64,000 nucleotides of DNA from Mycobacteroides saopaulense (GTDB taxonomy: Bacteria > Actinomycetota > Actinomycetes > Mycobacteriales > Mycobacteriaceae), in the NCBI RefSeq assembly GCF_001456355.1, contig NZ_CP010271.1, forward strand, positions 2,170,001 through 2,234,000, read 5' to 3'. Positions 32,135-42,298 of the stretch are shown here, one piece after another. Every line of letters begins with the position of its first letter. The stretch's first letter is position 1. The position numbers were made by a program, and so were the translations under genes. The notes under the pieces were generated by a model. That model ran no database searches. It saw nothing but the letters and a program-made list of their open reading frames with translations, and was not told where the DNA came from.

Positions 32135-33118
32135 GTGACCATTCGGCTCGGATACCAGATCCCCAACTTCTCCTACGGCACCGGCGTCGCCGACCTCTTC
32201 CCCACCGTCGTCAGACAGGCGCGTGAGGCGGAGGCATCGGGATTCGACACGGTCTTCGTAATGGATCACTTCTATCAGCTGCCCATGATCGGCACCCCGG
32301 ATCAGCCCATGCTGGAGGCATACACCGCCCTGGGTGCGCTGGCGAGTGCGACCGAAACCATCCAGCTCTCGACGCTGGTGACCGGCAACACGTACCGCAA
32401 TCCGGCTCTGCTGGCCAAGACCATCACCACCCTCGACGTGGTCAGCGGCGGGCGCGCGATCCTGGGTATCGGCGCGGGATGGTTCGAACTGGAACATCAG
32501 CAGCTGGGGTTCGAATTCGGTACCTTCACCGACCGTTTCGAGCGGCTGACCGAGGCGCTGGAGATCATTCCGCCGATGCTCCGCGGCGAGCGCCCCACCT
32601 TCGAGGGCAAGTACTACCGCACGGAATCGGCGCTGAACGAGCCCCGCATCCGGCCGAACATTCCGATCATGATCGGCGGCAGCGGCGAGAAGAAGACCTT
32701 CGGTCTGGCGGTGAAGTACGCCGATCATCTGAACCTGCTCAGTTCGCTGGACGAGATTCCGCACAAGCTGGCCGTGTTGCGGCAGCGCTGTGAGGAGGCC
32801 GGCCGGGATCCGTCGACCCTGGAAACCTCGGCGTTCTTCTCGGTGTTCATCGACGATGACTCGGCGACGGCCTGGAAGCTGGCCGGAGAGCAGCTGCGTA
32901 AGAACGGTATCGACCTCGAGACGTTGCCCGAGGAAGCCCGGGCCCAGGTCCTGGGACGCACCCTGGTGGGCAGCCCCGAGGAAATCGCCGAGCAGGTGCA
33001 AACCCGTGTGCTCGATCAGGGCATCGACTCCGTCACGCTCAACGCGACGGCCAACGGGCACGTCCCCGGCGTCGTGGAACTGATCGGCAACACTCTTCGC
33101 CCGCTGTTCAAGGACTAG
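32135..33118 (+). CDS. LLM class F420-dependent oxidoreductase (Rv1855c-type)
   Basis: A 327-residue luciferase-like protein: IRLGYQIPNFSYGTG, FVMDHFYQLP, LSTLVTGNTYRNPALLAKTI, GRAILGIGAGWFELEHQQLG and IPIMIGGSGEKKTFGL are the F420-subfamily marks. GTG 32135 lies six bases after TAGTCT (32123-32128), indicating a leaderless start. Orthologous by position to Rv1855c. Substrate unknown. Confidence 0.9.
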   Translation: MTIRLGYQIPNFSYGTGVADLFPTVVRQAREAEASGFDTVFVMDHFYQLPMIGTPDQPMLEAYTALGALASATETIQLSTLVTGNTYRNPALLAKTITTLDVVSGGRAILGIGAGWFELEHQQLGFEFGTFTDRFERLTEALEIIPPMLRGERPTFEGKYYRTESALNEPRIRPNIPIMIGGSGEKKTFGLAVKYADHLNLLSSLDEIPHKLAVLRQRCEEAGRDPSTLETSAFFSVFIDDDSATAWKLAGEQLRKNGIDLETLPEEARAQVLGRTLVGSPEEIAEQVQTRVLDQGIDSVTLNATANGHVPGVVELIGNTLRPLFKD

Positions 33119-33167
33119 TCGGCCGGATTCGTCCTCGATCGCGCGATCCTTCGGCAGGATGTGGGAT

Positions 33168-33764
33168 ATGGACGCACTGTTCAGCCTGCAGCCCGCCGCC
33201 TCGGCGGTGGAGGCGCTTCTTGCCGGCGTATCCGACGATGCGTTGGACGACCCGACTCCCTGTGCCGACCTCACGGTACGTGCGCTGTTGAACCACCTAC
33301 TGGGCCTGTCGACGGCCTTCCGGTACGTCACCGCGCCCGAGGAGGCCGCGGCACTGGGCATCGACCTGTCGGGCCCGTCGTTCACCGAGGACCTCGACCC
33401 GCAGTGGCGGACCGTGTTACCGCAGCGGCTCGCCGATCTCGTCGAGACCTGGAAGCAACCAGGAGTCTGGCAGGGCGAGTCGACCATTGCCGGAACCGTC
33501 ATGCCCAATGACCAGGTGGCGATGGTGGCTCTGGACGAACTGGTGCTGCACGGCTGGGATTTGGCGGCAGCGACCGGTCAGCCGTTCGACCTGCCCGAGG
33601 GCACCGATCCGGGTCTGTACGGGTTCATCAGCGCGCTCGCCTCGGATAGCGGGATACCCGGCCTGTTCGGCCCGCAGCTGGCGGTCCCGGCGGGCGCGCC
33701 GCAGTTCGACCACATGCTCGCGATGTCGGGACGTGATCCAGGCTGGCGACCAGAGACCATGTGA
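33168..33764 (+). CDS. TIGR03086-type DinB-like metal-binding protein
   Basis: A 198-residue helical-bundle protein of the mycothiol-dependent maleylpyruvate isomerase/DinB superfamily. Metal ligands expected in this family are the His of ALLNHLLGLS and the His of LVLHGWDLAAATGQ, both present. TIGR03086 members are common in mycobacteria and mostly uncharacterised; mycothiol-dependent transferase activity is possible. ATG 33168 is seven bases after CAGGAT, so leaderless initiation is plausible. Confidence 0.82.
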   Translation: MDALFSLQPAASAVEALLAGVSDDALDDPTPCADLTVRALLNHLLGLSTAFRYVTAPEEAAALGIDLSGPSFTEDLDPQWRTVLPQRLADLVETWKQPGVWQGESTIAGTVMPNDQVAMVALDELVLHGWDLAAATGQPFDLPEGTDPGLYGFISALASDSGIPGLFGPQLAVPAGAPQFDHMLAMSGRDPGWRPETM

Positions 33765-33887
33765 GATATTTCGCTAAACTAAGTGACGCGACGTGCGGGG
33801 AAATCCCGACTACGGTTGGGGTGTTGGACCAAGTGTCAGACAAGGTGAATAACCCCAGTTGAGACACCATTCGATGAGGAGTGATCG

Positions 33888-35372
33888 ATGAGCACGACAC
33901 CAGACGCCGCCGGCCTTGCGGCGCCTAATGTCGCCGCCCCCGCGGCTCCGGTGCCCGGAGCCGCCAATCCGAAGCCCAAGATCAAGGACGCGCTGACACC
34001 CAAACACCGGGTTGTCATCATCGGTTCGGGATTCGGTGGTCTCACCGCTGCCAAGACACTCAAACGTGCGAACGTCGATGTCACGCTGATCGCGCGCACC
34101 ACCCATCACCTGTTCCAGCCGCTGCTGTACCAAGTGGCCACCGGGATCATCTCGGAGGGCGAGATCGCTCCCCCGACCCGGCAGATCCTGAAGGATCAGG
34201 ACAACGCCCAGGTGGTCCTCGGCGATGTGACGAGCATCGACCTGGGGAACCAGGTGGTGCACTCCTCGCTTCTGGGACACGACTACTCGACGCCTTACGA
34301 CAGCCTGATCGTCGCGGCGGGCGCCGGCCAGTCCTACTTCGGCAATGACCATTTCGCCGAATGGGCCCCTGGGATGAAGACCATCGACGACGCTCTGGAA
34401 CTGCGCGGACGCATTCTCGGCGCATTCGAGCAGGCCGAACGGTCCAGCGATCCGGTGCGGCGTCGCAAACTCATGACCTTCACGGTGGTCGGTGCCGGCC
34501 CCACCGGCGTCGAGATGGCCGGGCAGATCGCCGAGTTGGCCAATGAGACCCTCAAGGGCACCTTCCGGCATATCGATCCCACCGATGCCAGGGTCATCCT
34601 GCTGGACGCCGCGCCCGCCGTGCTGCCGCCCTTCGGCCCCAAGCTCGGCGACAAGGCCCGCAAGCGCCTGGAGAAGCTGGGCGTTGAGATCCAATTGGGT
34701 GCCATGGTCACCGATGTGGACCGGAACGGCCTCACCGTCAAGCACTCCGATGGCACCGTGGAGCGCATCGAATCGTGGTGCAAGGTGTGGTCGGCAGGTG
34801 TTTCCGCGAGCCCCCTCGGCAAGAACCTGGCCGAGCAGTCGGGCGTCGAGCTGGATCGCGCCGGGCGTGTCAAGGTGGGGCCGGACCTGTCAATTCCCGG
34901 TCACCCCAACGTGTTTGTGGTCGGCGACATGATGGCCGTCGATGGTGTGCCCGGTGTGGCCCAGGGGGCAATCCAGGGCGGGCGATACGCAGCCAAGCAG
35001 ATCAAGGCGGAGCTGAAGGGCCGCAGCGCCGAGGAGCGTGCTCCCTTCAAGTACTTCGACAAGGGCTCGATGGCCACCGTCTCGCGGTACAACGCCGTCG
35101 TCAAGATCGGCAAGCTGGAGTTCAGCGGATTCATCGCCTGGCTGAGCTGGCTGGCGCTGCACTTGGTCTACCTGGTTGGGTTCAAGAATCGCCTGGTGAC
35201 CCTGATCCTGTGGTCGATCGCCTTCATGACGCGCTCGCGCGGGCAGATGGCGATCACCGAGCAGCAGGCGTGGGCGCGAACTCGTTTGGACCAGCTCGAA
35301 GAGCTGGTCGCCGAGAAGAACGGCGACGACGAGAAGGCCCAACAGCCGCAGGAAGAAAAAGCCGCAAGCTAG
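33888..35372 (+). CDS. ndh: Type II NADH dehydrogenase
   Basis: A 494-residue flavoprotein feeding electrons from NADH to menaquinone without proton pumping. FAD-binding site VVIIGSGFGGLTAAKTLKRA (near residue 44), NADH-binding site TVVGAGPTGVEMAGQIAEL, and the FAD-closing FVVGDMMAVDGVPGVAQGAI. The C-terminal hydrophobic segment FIAWLSWLALHLVYLVGF and the following helix attach it to the membrane. ATG 33888 follows GAGGAG. Ortholog of Rv1854c by position next to urease. An unusual Pro/Ala-rich leader of about 40 residues precedes the Rossmann fold. Confidence 0.94.
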   Translation: MSTTPDAAGLAAPNVAAPAAPVPGAANPKPKIKDALTPKHRVVIIGSGFGGLTAAKTLKRANVDVTLIARTTHHLFQPLLYQVATGIISEGEIAPPTRQILKDQDNAQVVLGDVTSIDLGNQVVHSSLLGHDYSTPYDSLIVAAGAGQSYFGNDHFAEWAPGMKTIDDALELRGRILGAFEQAERSSDPVRRRKLMTFTVVGAGPTGVEMAGQIAELANETLKGTFRHIDPTDARVILLDAAPAVLPPFGPKLGDKARKRLEKLGVEIQLGAMVTDVDRNGLTVKHSDGTVERIESWCKVWSAGVSASPLGKNLAEQSGVELDRAGRVKVGPDLSIPGHPNVFVVGDMMAVDGVPGVAQGAIQGGRYAAKQIKAELKGRSAEERAPFKYFDKGSMATVSRYNAVVKIGKLEFSGFIAWLSWLALHLVYLVGFKNRLVTLILWSIAFMTRSRGQMAITEQQAWARTRLDQLEELVAEKNGDDEKAQQPQEEKAAS

Positions 35373-35379
35373 AGCGGGG

Positions 35380-36027
35380 TCACTCGGACGGAAGGCGCTG
35401 CCCCTGCCAGGTGAGCAGGGAAGCGTCGCCGGCCAGGCGCAGCACGGTGGCGTCGGCGGGGACAGGTGTGTCGAGATTGGTTGCCGGGTAGCGCAGCTCG
35501 TTGACCAATGCCAGCGGGCAGCCCAATACGTCGTCGGTCACCGATCCCGCGCCGAGCTCGACGCGATGTCGCAGTAGCGGGCTGTCGTCGACATCGACGT
35601 CCAGTTGGCCGCTCCAGAAACCTGAAGACTCCCCTGCGCGGCCGATCTGTACGCGCTCCCGTAGACGCAGTCTGGCACCCGCCGATCCGCGAACGGTGAC
35701 GTCTGAATGGTGAGAGGCGTTGGCCGCCACGATGGTTGGCGCCGGGTCCAGATCGAGCTCGCCGGCCACCGAGCAGTCCCACGCGGTCGAGGACCGAAGG
35801 CTGTCGCGGCCGGGCAGCGCCACCGCCGCTGCCACGGATCGCACCCGCAGCAGCGCACCCTCACCGACTTCGATGCGTACGAAGATCTTGTCGCCGCCCA
35901 GTGGACTGGCGGCCACGCCGACGAGATGTACGGTGTCGCTGTCGGTGAGCCGGCCTTGCAGGCTGCCCGTGCAGCGCAACCGCGGCAGTTGGCCCTTGTG
36001 CGCGACGATCTGGACCTCAGTGCGCAT
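35380..36027 (-). CDS. ureD: Urease accessory protein UreD
   Basis: A 215-residue accessory protein, last gene of ureABCFGD. It forms the UreD/F/G complex that delivers nickel to apo-urease. Recognisable segments: [43 protein letters not shown] and [12 protein letters not shown]. It is shorter than enterobacterial UreD (about 270) but similar to other mycobacterial UreD proteins. Its ATG lies 11 nt inside the end of ureG. Confidence 0.88.
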   Translation of the reverse strand: MRTEVQIVAHKGQLPRLRCTGSLQGRLTDSDTVHLVGVAASPLGGDKIFVRIEVGEGALLRVRSVAAAVALPGRDSLRSSTAWDCSVAGELDLDPAPTIVAANASHHSDVTVRGSAGARLRLRERVQIGRAGESSGFWSGQLDVDVDDSPLLRHRVELGAGSVTDDVLGCPLALVNELRYPATNLDTPVPADATVLRLAGDASLLTWQGQRLPSE

Positions 36028-36724
36028 CGGAATCTGGTGCGTGGGTGTGCGGTCCCTCGAGATGGCTTCGGACCCAGGCCAATACCTCGGAGGCCGTGGG
36101 GTCTTCGGTCAGGGAGATCATCGCGGTCGGACGACCATCGCGCACAGCAGCCGCATCGCGGGCCATCACGCCCAAGTCAGCGCCCACCATCGGCGCCAGA
36201 TCGGTCTTGTTGATCACCAACAGATCCGAGAAGGTGACGCCGGGGCCACCCTTGCGCGGTACCTTGTCACCGCCTGCGACGTCGACGACGAAGATCTGCA
36301 CGTCGATCAGGCCCGAGGAGAACGTGGCGGTGAGGTTGTCGCCGCCCGATTCGACGAGGATGAGGTCGAGCGGTTCGTTGGTGGCGATGAGATCTTCGAT
36401 GGCGTCGAGGTTCGCGGTGATGTCATCGCGGATCGCGGTGTGTGGACAACCGCCGGTCTGAACTGCGGTGATGCGTTCATCGGGAAGCACCGCGTGGCGG
36501 CGTAGAAAGTCGGCATCCTCGGTGGTGTAGATGTCGTTGGTCAGGACCGCCACCGAGATCTCGTCGCGCAGCGTGCGGCACAGCGCGGCGACCAGTGCCG
36601 TCTTGCCCGACCCCACCGGGCCGCCGATCCCGATGCGCAGCGGGTCCCCCGGCTGACGAACGCGACGGGGCCGGTCGATGTGTTGGTGGGGCTGGCCGTC
36701 GAGGAGGTGCGGTGGCATGTTCAT
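36017..36724 (-). CDS. ureG: Urease accessory GTPase UreG
   Basis: A 235-residue SIMIBI GTPase that drives nickel insertion. P-loop [18 protein letters not shown], the CPH metal motif in [26 protein letters not shown] and the base-specific NKTD (VINKTDLAP) are intact. The N-terminal extension has scattered His residues ([12 protein letters not shown]), far fewer than the His-rich UreG proteins that store nickel. Start ATG 36724 or 36718; the first is kept because AGG lies five bases upstream. Confidence 0.94.
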   Translation of the reverse strand: MNMPPHLLDGQPHQHIDRPRRVRQPGDPLRIGIGGPVGSGKTALVAALCRTLRDEISVAVLTNDIYTTEDADFLRRHAVLPDERITAVQTGGCPHTAIRDDITANLDAIEDLIATNEPLDLILVESGGDNLTATFSSGLIDVQIFVVDVAGGDKVPRKGGPGVTFSDLLVINKTDLAPMVGADLGVMARDAAAVRDGRPTAMISLTEDPTASEVLAWVRSHLEGPHTHAPDSDAH

Positions 36725-36745
36725 CCAATCCTGGTCGTGCGTGAA

Positions 36746-37399
36746 CTACGAAACAAAAAGCGGTCGTTCGCGTCGGAGGTGTTGTTCGGCGAGCACGTCG
36801 AGTAGGGGGTCTGACAGGCTGGCCAGCTCGGCGGCGGCCAGCGACGCGGTCTGCTCACACAGGCTCGTCAATGCCAGGGTGCCCACCGCCACCTCCGCCG
36901 GATCCAGGGCCAACAGCCGCTGTCCCGCGGTGGCGGACCCGGTGAGGGTGGTGTACACGACGACGAGGGCGATATCACGACCCGCCAAACCCGTTGCCGC
37001 TCCGATGATGCCGTACACAATGGGCAGATGCGGCTGCCTGCCGCACGGGCTCCAGTCGATGTGGGGCCAGGCGCTGGCGGCCAGGCGCTTGAGCCCTCGG
37101 CCCTGGGCGCGCGAGGCGTCTCGGGCCGCCTGTGACGGGGTGCGCGCATCGGTCTCGGCATCGGCACGCACCGGATCGAGTCGGCCGGTGGTGATGGCAG
37201 CGGCGATCGAGGCCGCCACCAGGCCGTGGGTCCGGATACGCCGCCGCAGGTATGCGTTGAGAGTGGCGCAGTCGCGAACGAGGCCCTGGGCGATGGCCTC
37301 CTCTACCCCACCGGAATGCACATGCGAACCGGTGGGCAACCGGGAGTCCGCCAGCGACAGCAGCAACGCCGTTGTCGTGGATGCGTCGGTGGCTTCCAT
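36746..37399 (-). CDS. ureF: Urease accessory protein UreF
   Basis: A 217-residue helical accessory protein (LLSLADSRLPTGSHVHSGGVEEA is the UreF N-terminal signature; C-terminal helix SLAAAELASLSDPLLDVLAEQH). It bridges UreD and UreG. ATG 37399 overlaps the ureC stop by one base (TGATG). The same frame is open upstream, but that part is antisense to ureC. Confidence 0.9.
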   Translation of the reverse strand: MEATDASTTTALLLSLADSRLPTGSHVHSGGVEEAIAQGLVRDCATLNAYLRRRIRTHGLVAASIAAAITTGRLDPVRADAETDARTPSQAARDASRAQGRGLKRLAASAWPHIDWSPCGRQPHLPIVYGIIGAATGLAGRDIALVVVYTTLTGSATAGQRLLALDPAEVAVGTLALTSLCEQTASLAAAELASLSDPLLDVLAEQHLRRERPLFVS

Positions 37400-39132
37400 C
37401 AGAACAGGAAATACCTTTGCGCCATAGGCAGTTCGGCGGCGGGCTGCTCCTGCCACACCTCTCCGTCGATGCGCACGGTGAACGTGTCGGGGTCGACCCG
37501 GATATCCGGCATCGCGTCGTTCAACGGCAGGTCTGCCTTGCCGCGGTGACGAACATTGCGGGTGGGAACCAGCCTGCGCCGGAGCGCGAGCCGGGCGGCC
37601 AGGTCGTCCTCGATGGCCGTCGGCGAGACGAAATGCACGGCCAGCCCAGGGGCCACATTGGGCATGGCACCGAACATGGGTCGCGGGAGCACCGGCTGCG
37701 GGGTGGGGATGGACGCGTTGGCATCACCCATGGCCGCCCAGGCGATGGCGCCACCCTTGATGACCGCATGCGGCCGCACGCCGAAGAACGCCGGCTCCCA
37801 CAGCACCAGATCGGCCAACTTGCCGACCTCGACCGAACCCAGCTCGTGGTCGATACCGTGCGTGATCGCCGGGCAGATGGTGTATTTGGCGACGTACCGG
37901 CGCACCCGATTGTTGTCGTTGCCGTGGGCACCGGCGGGGTCCCCCGGCAGTGCACCGCGGCGTTTCTTCATGACATGCGCGGTCTGCCAGGTGCGCATCA
38001 CCACTTCGCCGATGCGTCCCATGGCCTGGCTGTCACTGCCGATCATCGAGATGGCACCGATGTCGTGCAGCAGATCCTCGGCGGCGATGGTGGAAGGGCG
38101 AATCCTGCTCTCCGCGAAGGCGAGATCCTCGGGCACGGCGGCATTGAGATGGTGGCAGACCATCAACATGTCGAGGTGCTCGTCCAGGGTGTTGACGGTG
38201 TGCGGGCGCGTCGGATTGGTCGAGCTGGGCATCACATTCGGATGGCTTGCGACGGTGATGATGTCCGGCGCATGTCCGCCGCCCGCGCCCTCGGTGTGAT
38301 AGGCGTGGATGGCGCGTCCGGCGATCGCGTCCAGGGTGCCTTCGACAAAGCCCGTTTCGTTGAGGGTGTCCGAGTGCAGGGCGACCTGGACATCGGCCTC
38401 GTCCGCCACGCGAAGGCATGCGTCGATCACGGCGGGCGTGGTGCCCCAGTCCTCGTGCAGTTTGAAACCTGCAGCACCGCCCCGCAATTGCTCCCACATG
38501 GATTCGGGATTGACGGTGTTGCCCTTACCCAGCAGCAGCACGTTCACCGGCCACCTGTCGAGCGCCTGCAGCATTCGGCCCAGATGCCACGCTCCGGGAG
38601 TGACGGTGGTCGCCTTGCTGCCCTCGGCGGGGCCGGTGCCGCCGCCGATCATGGTGGTGATTCCGCCGCCGATGGCTTCGTCGACCAACTGCGGACAGAT
38701 GAAATGGACGTGGCAGTCGATGCCGCCCGCCGTGACGATCCGGTCATTGCCGGCGATGATCTCGGTGGACGGGCCCACAACCAGCTGTGGATGGACCCCG
38801 TCCATGATGTCCGGATTGCCGGCCTTGCCGATCCCGACGATGCGTCCATCGCGAATGCCGATGTCGGCCTTGATGATTCCCCAGTAGTCGATGATGACGG
38901 CGCCGGTGATGACGGTGTCCGGCGCACCTTCGGCGCGGGTTACGCGACTTTGTCCCATCGATTCGCGCAGCACCTTGCCGCCGCCGAACACCGCCTCCTC
39001 GCCGGCCAAGCCGGGACCGCCGCATCGATCTTCGGTGATCTCGATGAGCAGATCGGTATCGGCCAGCCGGATGCGGTCCCCGGTCGTGGGGCCGTAGAGC
39101 TTGGCGTAATGCGCTCGGGTCAGTCTGGTCAT
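37399..39132 (-). CDS. ureC: Urease alpha subunit (catalytic)
   Basis: A 577-residue amidohydrolase hydrolysing urea to ammonia and carbamate. Nickel ligands appear in [14 protein letters not shown] (HxH), the carbamylated-Lys motif [25 protein letters not shown] and [14 protein letters not shown]; the mobile flap is [20 protein letters not shown] with the active-site His. Length is standard. ATG overlaps the ureB stop. Confidence 0.96.
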   Translation of the reverse strand: MTRLTRAHYAKLYGPTTGDRIRLADTDLLIEITEDRCGGPGLAGEEAVFGGGKVLRESMGQSRVTRAEGAPDTVITGAVIIDYWGIIKADIGIRDGRIVGIGKAGNPDIMDGVHPQLVVGPSTEIIAGNDRIVTAGGIDCHVHFICPQLVDEAIGGGITTMIGGGTGPAEGSKATTVTPGAWHLGRMLQALDRWPVNVLLLGKGNTVNPESMWEQLRGGAAGFKLHEDWGTTPAVIDACLRVADEADVQVALHSDTLNETGFVEGTLDAIAGRAIHAYHTEGAGGGHAPDIITVASHPNVMPSSTNPTRPHTVNTLDEHLDMLMVCHHLNAAVPEDLAFAESRIRPSTIAAEDLLHDIGAISMIGSDSQAMGRIGEVVMRTWQTAHVMKKRRGALPGDPAGAHGNDNNRVRRYVAKYTICPAITHGIDHELGSVEVGKLADLVLWEPAFFGVRPHAVIKGGAIAWAAMGDANASIPTPQPVLPRPMFGAMPNVAPGLAVHFVSPTAIEDDLAARLALRRRLVPTRNVRHRGKADLPLNDAMPDIRVDPDTFTVRIDGEVWQEQPAAELPMAQRYFLF

Positions 39133-39461
39133 GCCGGATCACCGCCGTTCAACTTGCCCGGCGCATCGAGTGTCAGTCCGTGAACTTCGCGGCGACCACG
39201 CAACGGAACCAGCTGAACCCGCTGGGCCACACCGGGTTCAAAACGCACCGCGGTGCCCGCGGGTATGTGCAGGCGATGACCGTGGGCTGCGGCTCTGTCG
39301 AAATCGAGCGCCGGGTTGGATTGAGGGAAGTGCACGTGGCTGCCCACCTGCACGGGCCGGTCTCCGGTGTTGACGACGTGGAGTTCGATGACGGTGGCGC
39401 CCGCGTTGAGCTCGATATCGTCGGGTGCGAAGAGGTATTCGCCGGGAATCATCTGGCTCAT
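39129..39461 (-). CDS. ureB: Urease beta subunit
   Basis: A 110-residue structural subunit ([60 protein letters not shown]). Mycobacteria keep UreA and UreB as separate chains, unlike Helicobacter. Start and stop overlap the neighbours by 4 nt, so the operon is tightly packed. Confidence 0.95.
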   Translation of the reverse strand: MSQMIPGEYLFAPDDIELNAGATVIELHVVNTGDRPVQVGSHVHFPQSNPALDFDRAAAHGHRLHIPAGTAVRFEPGVAQRVQLVPLRGRREVHGLTLDAPGKLNGGDPA

Positions 39462-39760
39462 CCGATCGGGTGGTGCACGGTCACGAGTTTGGTGCCGTCG
39501 GGAAAGGTGGCCTCCACCTGGACATCCGGGATCATCTCGGGCACGCCGTCCATGACGTCTTCGCGCCCCAGTACCTCACGTCCGCTGACCATCAGTTCCG
39601 AGACCGTCCGACCGTCGCGGGCGCCTTCGAGGAGATGGTCGGTGATGATCGCGATGGCCTCGGGATGGTTGAGGCGCAGGCCTCGGGACTGGCGTCGCCG
39701 CGCCAATTCCGCCGCGTAGGAGATGAGCAGCCGTTCCTGCTCGTGCGGGGTCAATCGCAT
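39458..39760 (-). CDS. ureA: Urease gamma subunit
   Basis: A 100-residue structural subunit ([64 protein letters not shown]). First gene of the urease operon. ATG 39760 matches the conserved N-terminus MRLTPHE. No ureE is present anywhere in the operon, as is usual for mycobacteria. Confidence 0.95.
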   Translation of the reverse strand: MRLTPHEQERLLISYAAELARRRQSRGLRLNHPEAIAIITDHLLEGARDGRTVSELMVSGREVLGREDVMDGVPEMIPDVQVEATFPDGTKLVTVHHPIG

Positions 39761-39906
39761 AAGGGGCGATCCTGCCACGATCCGGGCGGCCAGGCACTTT
39801 CACGGCCCGCCGACGGCCTGTGGCGGGTTTTGCCGTGCGGCCTTGATCTTGAATGCGAGAATCCACCGGAACTGGCTGTGTGCAGGAGCGATCAGGAGGG
39901 TGCACG

Positions 39907-40662
39907 ATGCGGTATGCGATGACGTTGGGGTGTGTGGTGTCGGCGGCGGTGCTGCTGACGGGGTGCAGTCAACCCAGCGAGGGGATAAAACCGGTGGCGG
40001 CACCGTCCACCACCGCCGCCGACATGCCGATGACCGCAGGCACGTCGGCGCCGGCATCCGTCCCGGCCACCACCAAGGCGCCTGCACCGCCGCCGCTGGT
40101 GGTCACACCGGACAAGGTCGAGACGATCCTGAGCTCGCGCGCCGAGGTCGGGAAGATTCTGGGAACGACGCTGGAGTACGAGAACAATCGATCGGCACCG
40201 CCAACGGACGCGGTGAGCGGTCCACCGGACTGTGTGAATCTGGACAATCCGCGAGCCGGTCAACTGGGATCGGAGTGGACCACATACCGCTGGAACTATT
40301 ACCGCGAGACCAAGGACAGCAGCTCGTACATCGTGGGTCAGGTGGCCGTCCTGTATCCCACACGCGAGGAGGCTTCCGCGGCCTTCACTCGGTCATATCC
40401 GCTGTCCATCTCGAAAACATGCGTTGACGCGGGGATTTCCATGTTGAACGACAAGTGGAAGATCAGCAGCATCACCAAGGTCACCGACACTGCGGCCACA
40501 TGGGCTCAGCTTCAGATCGCAGAGGGCACGCCCTGGCACTGCTTCTTCGACTTCCGTAACAAGAACAACGTGCTCTTCGGGGCGTACCTGTGCCAGTTCG
40601 GTGATGGTGTGCCCGGGGTTACGACCATTGCCGACCGGATCGCGGCGTGGATTCCGGAATGA
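39907..40662 (+). CDS. PknH_C-like sensor-domain lipoprotein 1
   Basis: A 251-residue lipoprotein: signal VVSAAVLLTGC (lipidated Cys near residue 20), a Thr/Pro/Ala-rich linker, then a sensor-like domain starting VGKILGTTLEYE. Shared family marks are LGSEWTTYRWNYYRETKDS, VGQVAVLYP and the end NKNNVLFGAYLCQFGDGVP. Such domains occur outside the membrane in PknH and in LppH/LpqA-type lipoproteins; ligand unknown. First of four tandem paralogues, divergent from urease. Confidence 0.82.
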   Translation: MRYAMTLGCVVSAAVLLTGCSQPSEGIKPVAAPSTTAADMPMTAGTSAPASVPATTKAPAPPPLVVTPDKVETILSSRAEVGKILGTTLEYENNRSAPPTDAVSGPPDCVNLDNPRAGQLGSEWTTYRWNYYRETKDSSSYIVGQVAVLYPTREEASAAFTRSYPLSISKTCVDAGISMLNDKWKISSITKVTDTAATWAQLQIAEGTPWHCFFDFRNKNNVLFGAYLCQFGDGVPGVTTIADRIAAWIPE

Positions 40663-41402
40663 AGGGGATGAAGGTGACTAGCACATCGGTGTATCGGAAG
40701 GCCGTGGTCGCGGTGTGTGCGGCAATCGTCCTGACCGGGTGTTCGATCTTCGGGGGTGGTCAGAAGGATCCGGCGACTTCTGAGTCGCCCGCGCCGTCGG
40801 GCACCCCGAAGACGTCGACCACCGTCTCGGAGAACGCGATCAGTCCGGATACCGCCAACTCGCTGATTGTCCCCAAGGACGACGTCGGCGAACTCATCGG
40901 ATCCACGCTGGGCTACGAGGGGAAGTCTTCGGATCCACAATCGTCGACCGTCGAGGGCAAGGAGTCGTGCCGGGCTCTCCTGGTGCCTTTGACGACCGAC
41001 ATCGGCAGCACGTGGACCACCTATCGAAACGTGTGGTACCAGGAATCCAAGGAAACCTACGATCACTCGATCGGGCAGCGTGTCTTGTTATACCCAGCCA
41101 AAGATGCCGCGGCGGAAACCTATTCGAAGGAGTTCCCGGTCACGGTCCGCGAGTGTTCAGGTGAGGACATCAAGACCGACACGGCGACCTGGCGCGTAAC
41201 CGTGCGTGAGGCGTCGCAAGACCGGGTGCAATGGGTGCTTGAGCAGATCGAAGATGGTCAGCCCAACGGATGGCGCTGTAACAAGGCGGCACGCATCATC
41301 GACAACGTGCTGTTCTCGGCGACCGTCTGCCAGCGCGGTAATGGCGTACCCGCGATGAAGGCCATCATGGACAGGATGGCGGCGGCCACCCAGCCCAAGT
41401 AA
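40659..41402 (+). CDS. PknH_C-like sensor-domain lipoprotein 2
   Basis: A 247-residue paralogue. Lipobox IVLTGC, then a Ser/Thr/Pro-rich linker and the domain (DDVGELIGSTLGYEG; IGSTWTTYRNVWYQESKETY; GWRCNKAARIIDNVLFSATV; CQRGNGVPAMKAIMDRMAA). ATG 40659 overlaps the previous stop (ATGA); an ATG at 40668 is an alternative with a GAAGGGG too close to it. Probably co-transcribed with lipoprotein 1. Confidence 0.8.
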   Translation: MKGMKVTSTSVYRKAVVAVCAAIVLTGCSIFGGGQKDPATSESPAPSGTPKTSTTVSENAISPDTANSLIVPKDDVGELIGSTLGYEGKSSDPQSSTVEGKESCRALLVPLTTDIGSTWTTYRNVWYQESKETYDHSIGQRVLLYPAKDAAAETYSKEFPVTVRECSGEDIKTDTATWRVTVREASQDRVQWVLEQIEDGQPNGWRCNKAARIIDNVLFSATVCQRGNGVPAMKAIMDRMAAATQPK

Positions 41403-41501
41403 GCCAGCCGTGGCGAGGGGCGTGTAACACTGGGCGCGAGCAACCCGATGTAGCCATGATTTGGGTCGATGCGGGTCTGAAATCGACAGGGAGGGATTTG
41501 G

Positions 41502-42269
41502 ATGCGTTACGTATTGACGGCCGGATGGCTTGGTCTGGCTGCGATGCTCGCGGTGAGTTGTGGCACCGACTCGGGAGGTATCAAACCGATCCCGGTCGGT
41601 GCGACCGCGACATCGGGCGCGCAGGCCGATTCGCAGGACGCGGTGTCCCCGACAAGCCCCAAGACCACCGCACCGTCCGTCACGACGTCGCTGGAACCGC
41701 CTCCGCCGGTGATTGTGACCCCGGAGAAGGCCGAAGCCACACTGATCTCTGCCGATGACGTCGGCAAGATCGTGGGCTCGCCGCTGACCTTCGAGGTGAA
41801 GAGCTCGACTCCGGAGGATTCGCCGAGAAGCGGCAAATGTGAGGCGCTGGCCGGACCGTTCACTGACGTTCTGGGTGACGAATGGACGACGTATCGGCAC
41901 GTCGTACAAAAGGAGTCAAAGGAGCGGTACGACCACATTGTGTGGCAGGCCGTGGTGCTGTTCGCCGACGCGAAGACCGCTGCCGACCAGATGAAAAAGG
42001 CATTCCCGGACTCGCTGAAGAGCTGTGTCGACACCGAGCAGCCGACCGGCGACCTCGACTGGCGGGTGGAGAGTTTCTCTGCCGAGGGGAAGACGGTGAG
42101 ATGGGTCGAACAGCAGCTCAACGATGGCAAACCATCGGCGTGGAGATGCTTTTTCGAGTACCGGGCGAAGAACAATGTGGTGTTTGGTACCCGCCTGTGC
42201 CAAGCGGGCAATGGAGCGCCGGCGGTGACCGCGATCGTCGACCGCATGGCCGAATGGATCCCGGCATGA
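41502..42269 (+). CDS. PknH_C-like sensor-domain lipoprotein 3
   Basis: A 255-residue paralogue, closest to number 1 (GGIKPIPVGATAT; PPPPVIVTPEKAEATLISAD; LGDEWTTYRHVVQKESKERY; KNNVVFGTRLCQAGNGAPAV; VDRMAEWIPA). The lipobox is the less typical AVSC. ATG 41502 follows GGGAGGG. It starts 99 bp after the second gene. Confidence 0.82.
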   Translation: MRYVLTAGWLGLAAMLAVSCGTDSGGIKPIPVGATATSGAQADSQDAVSPTSPKTTAPSVTTSLEPPPPVIVTPEKAEATLISADDVGKIVGSPLTFEVKSSTPEDSPRSGKCEALAGPFTDVLGDEWTTYRHVVQKESKERYDHIVWQAVVLFADAKTAADQMKKAFPDSLKSCVDTEQPTGDLDWRVESFSAEGKTVRWVEQQLNDGKPSAWRCFFEYRAKNNVVFGTRLCQAGNGAPAVTAIVDRMAEWIPA

Positions 42270-42298
42270 TCGCGGCGAAGAACATGACAGGGGGGTTC

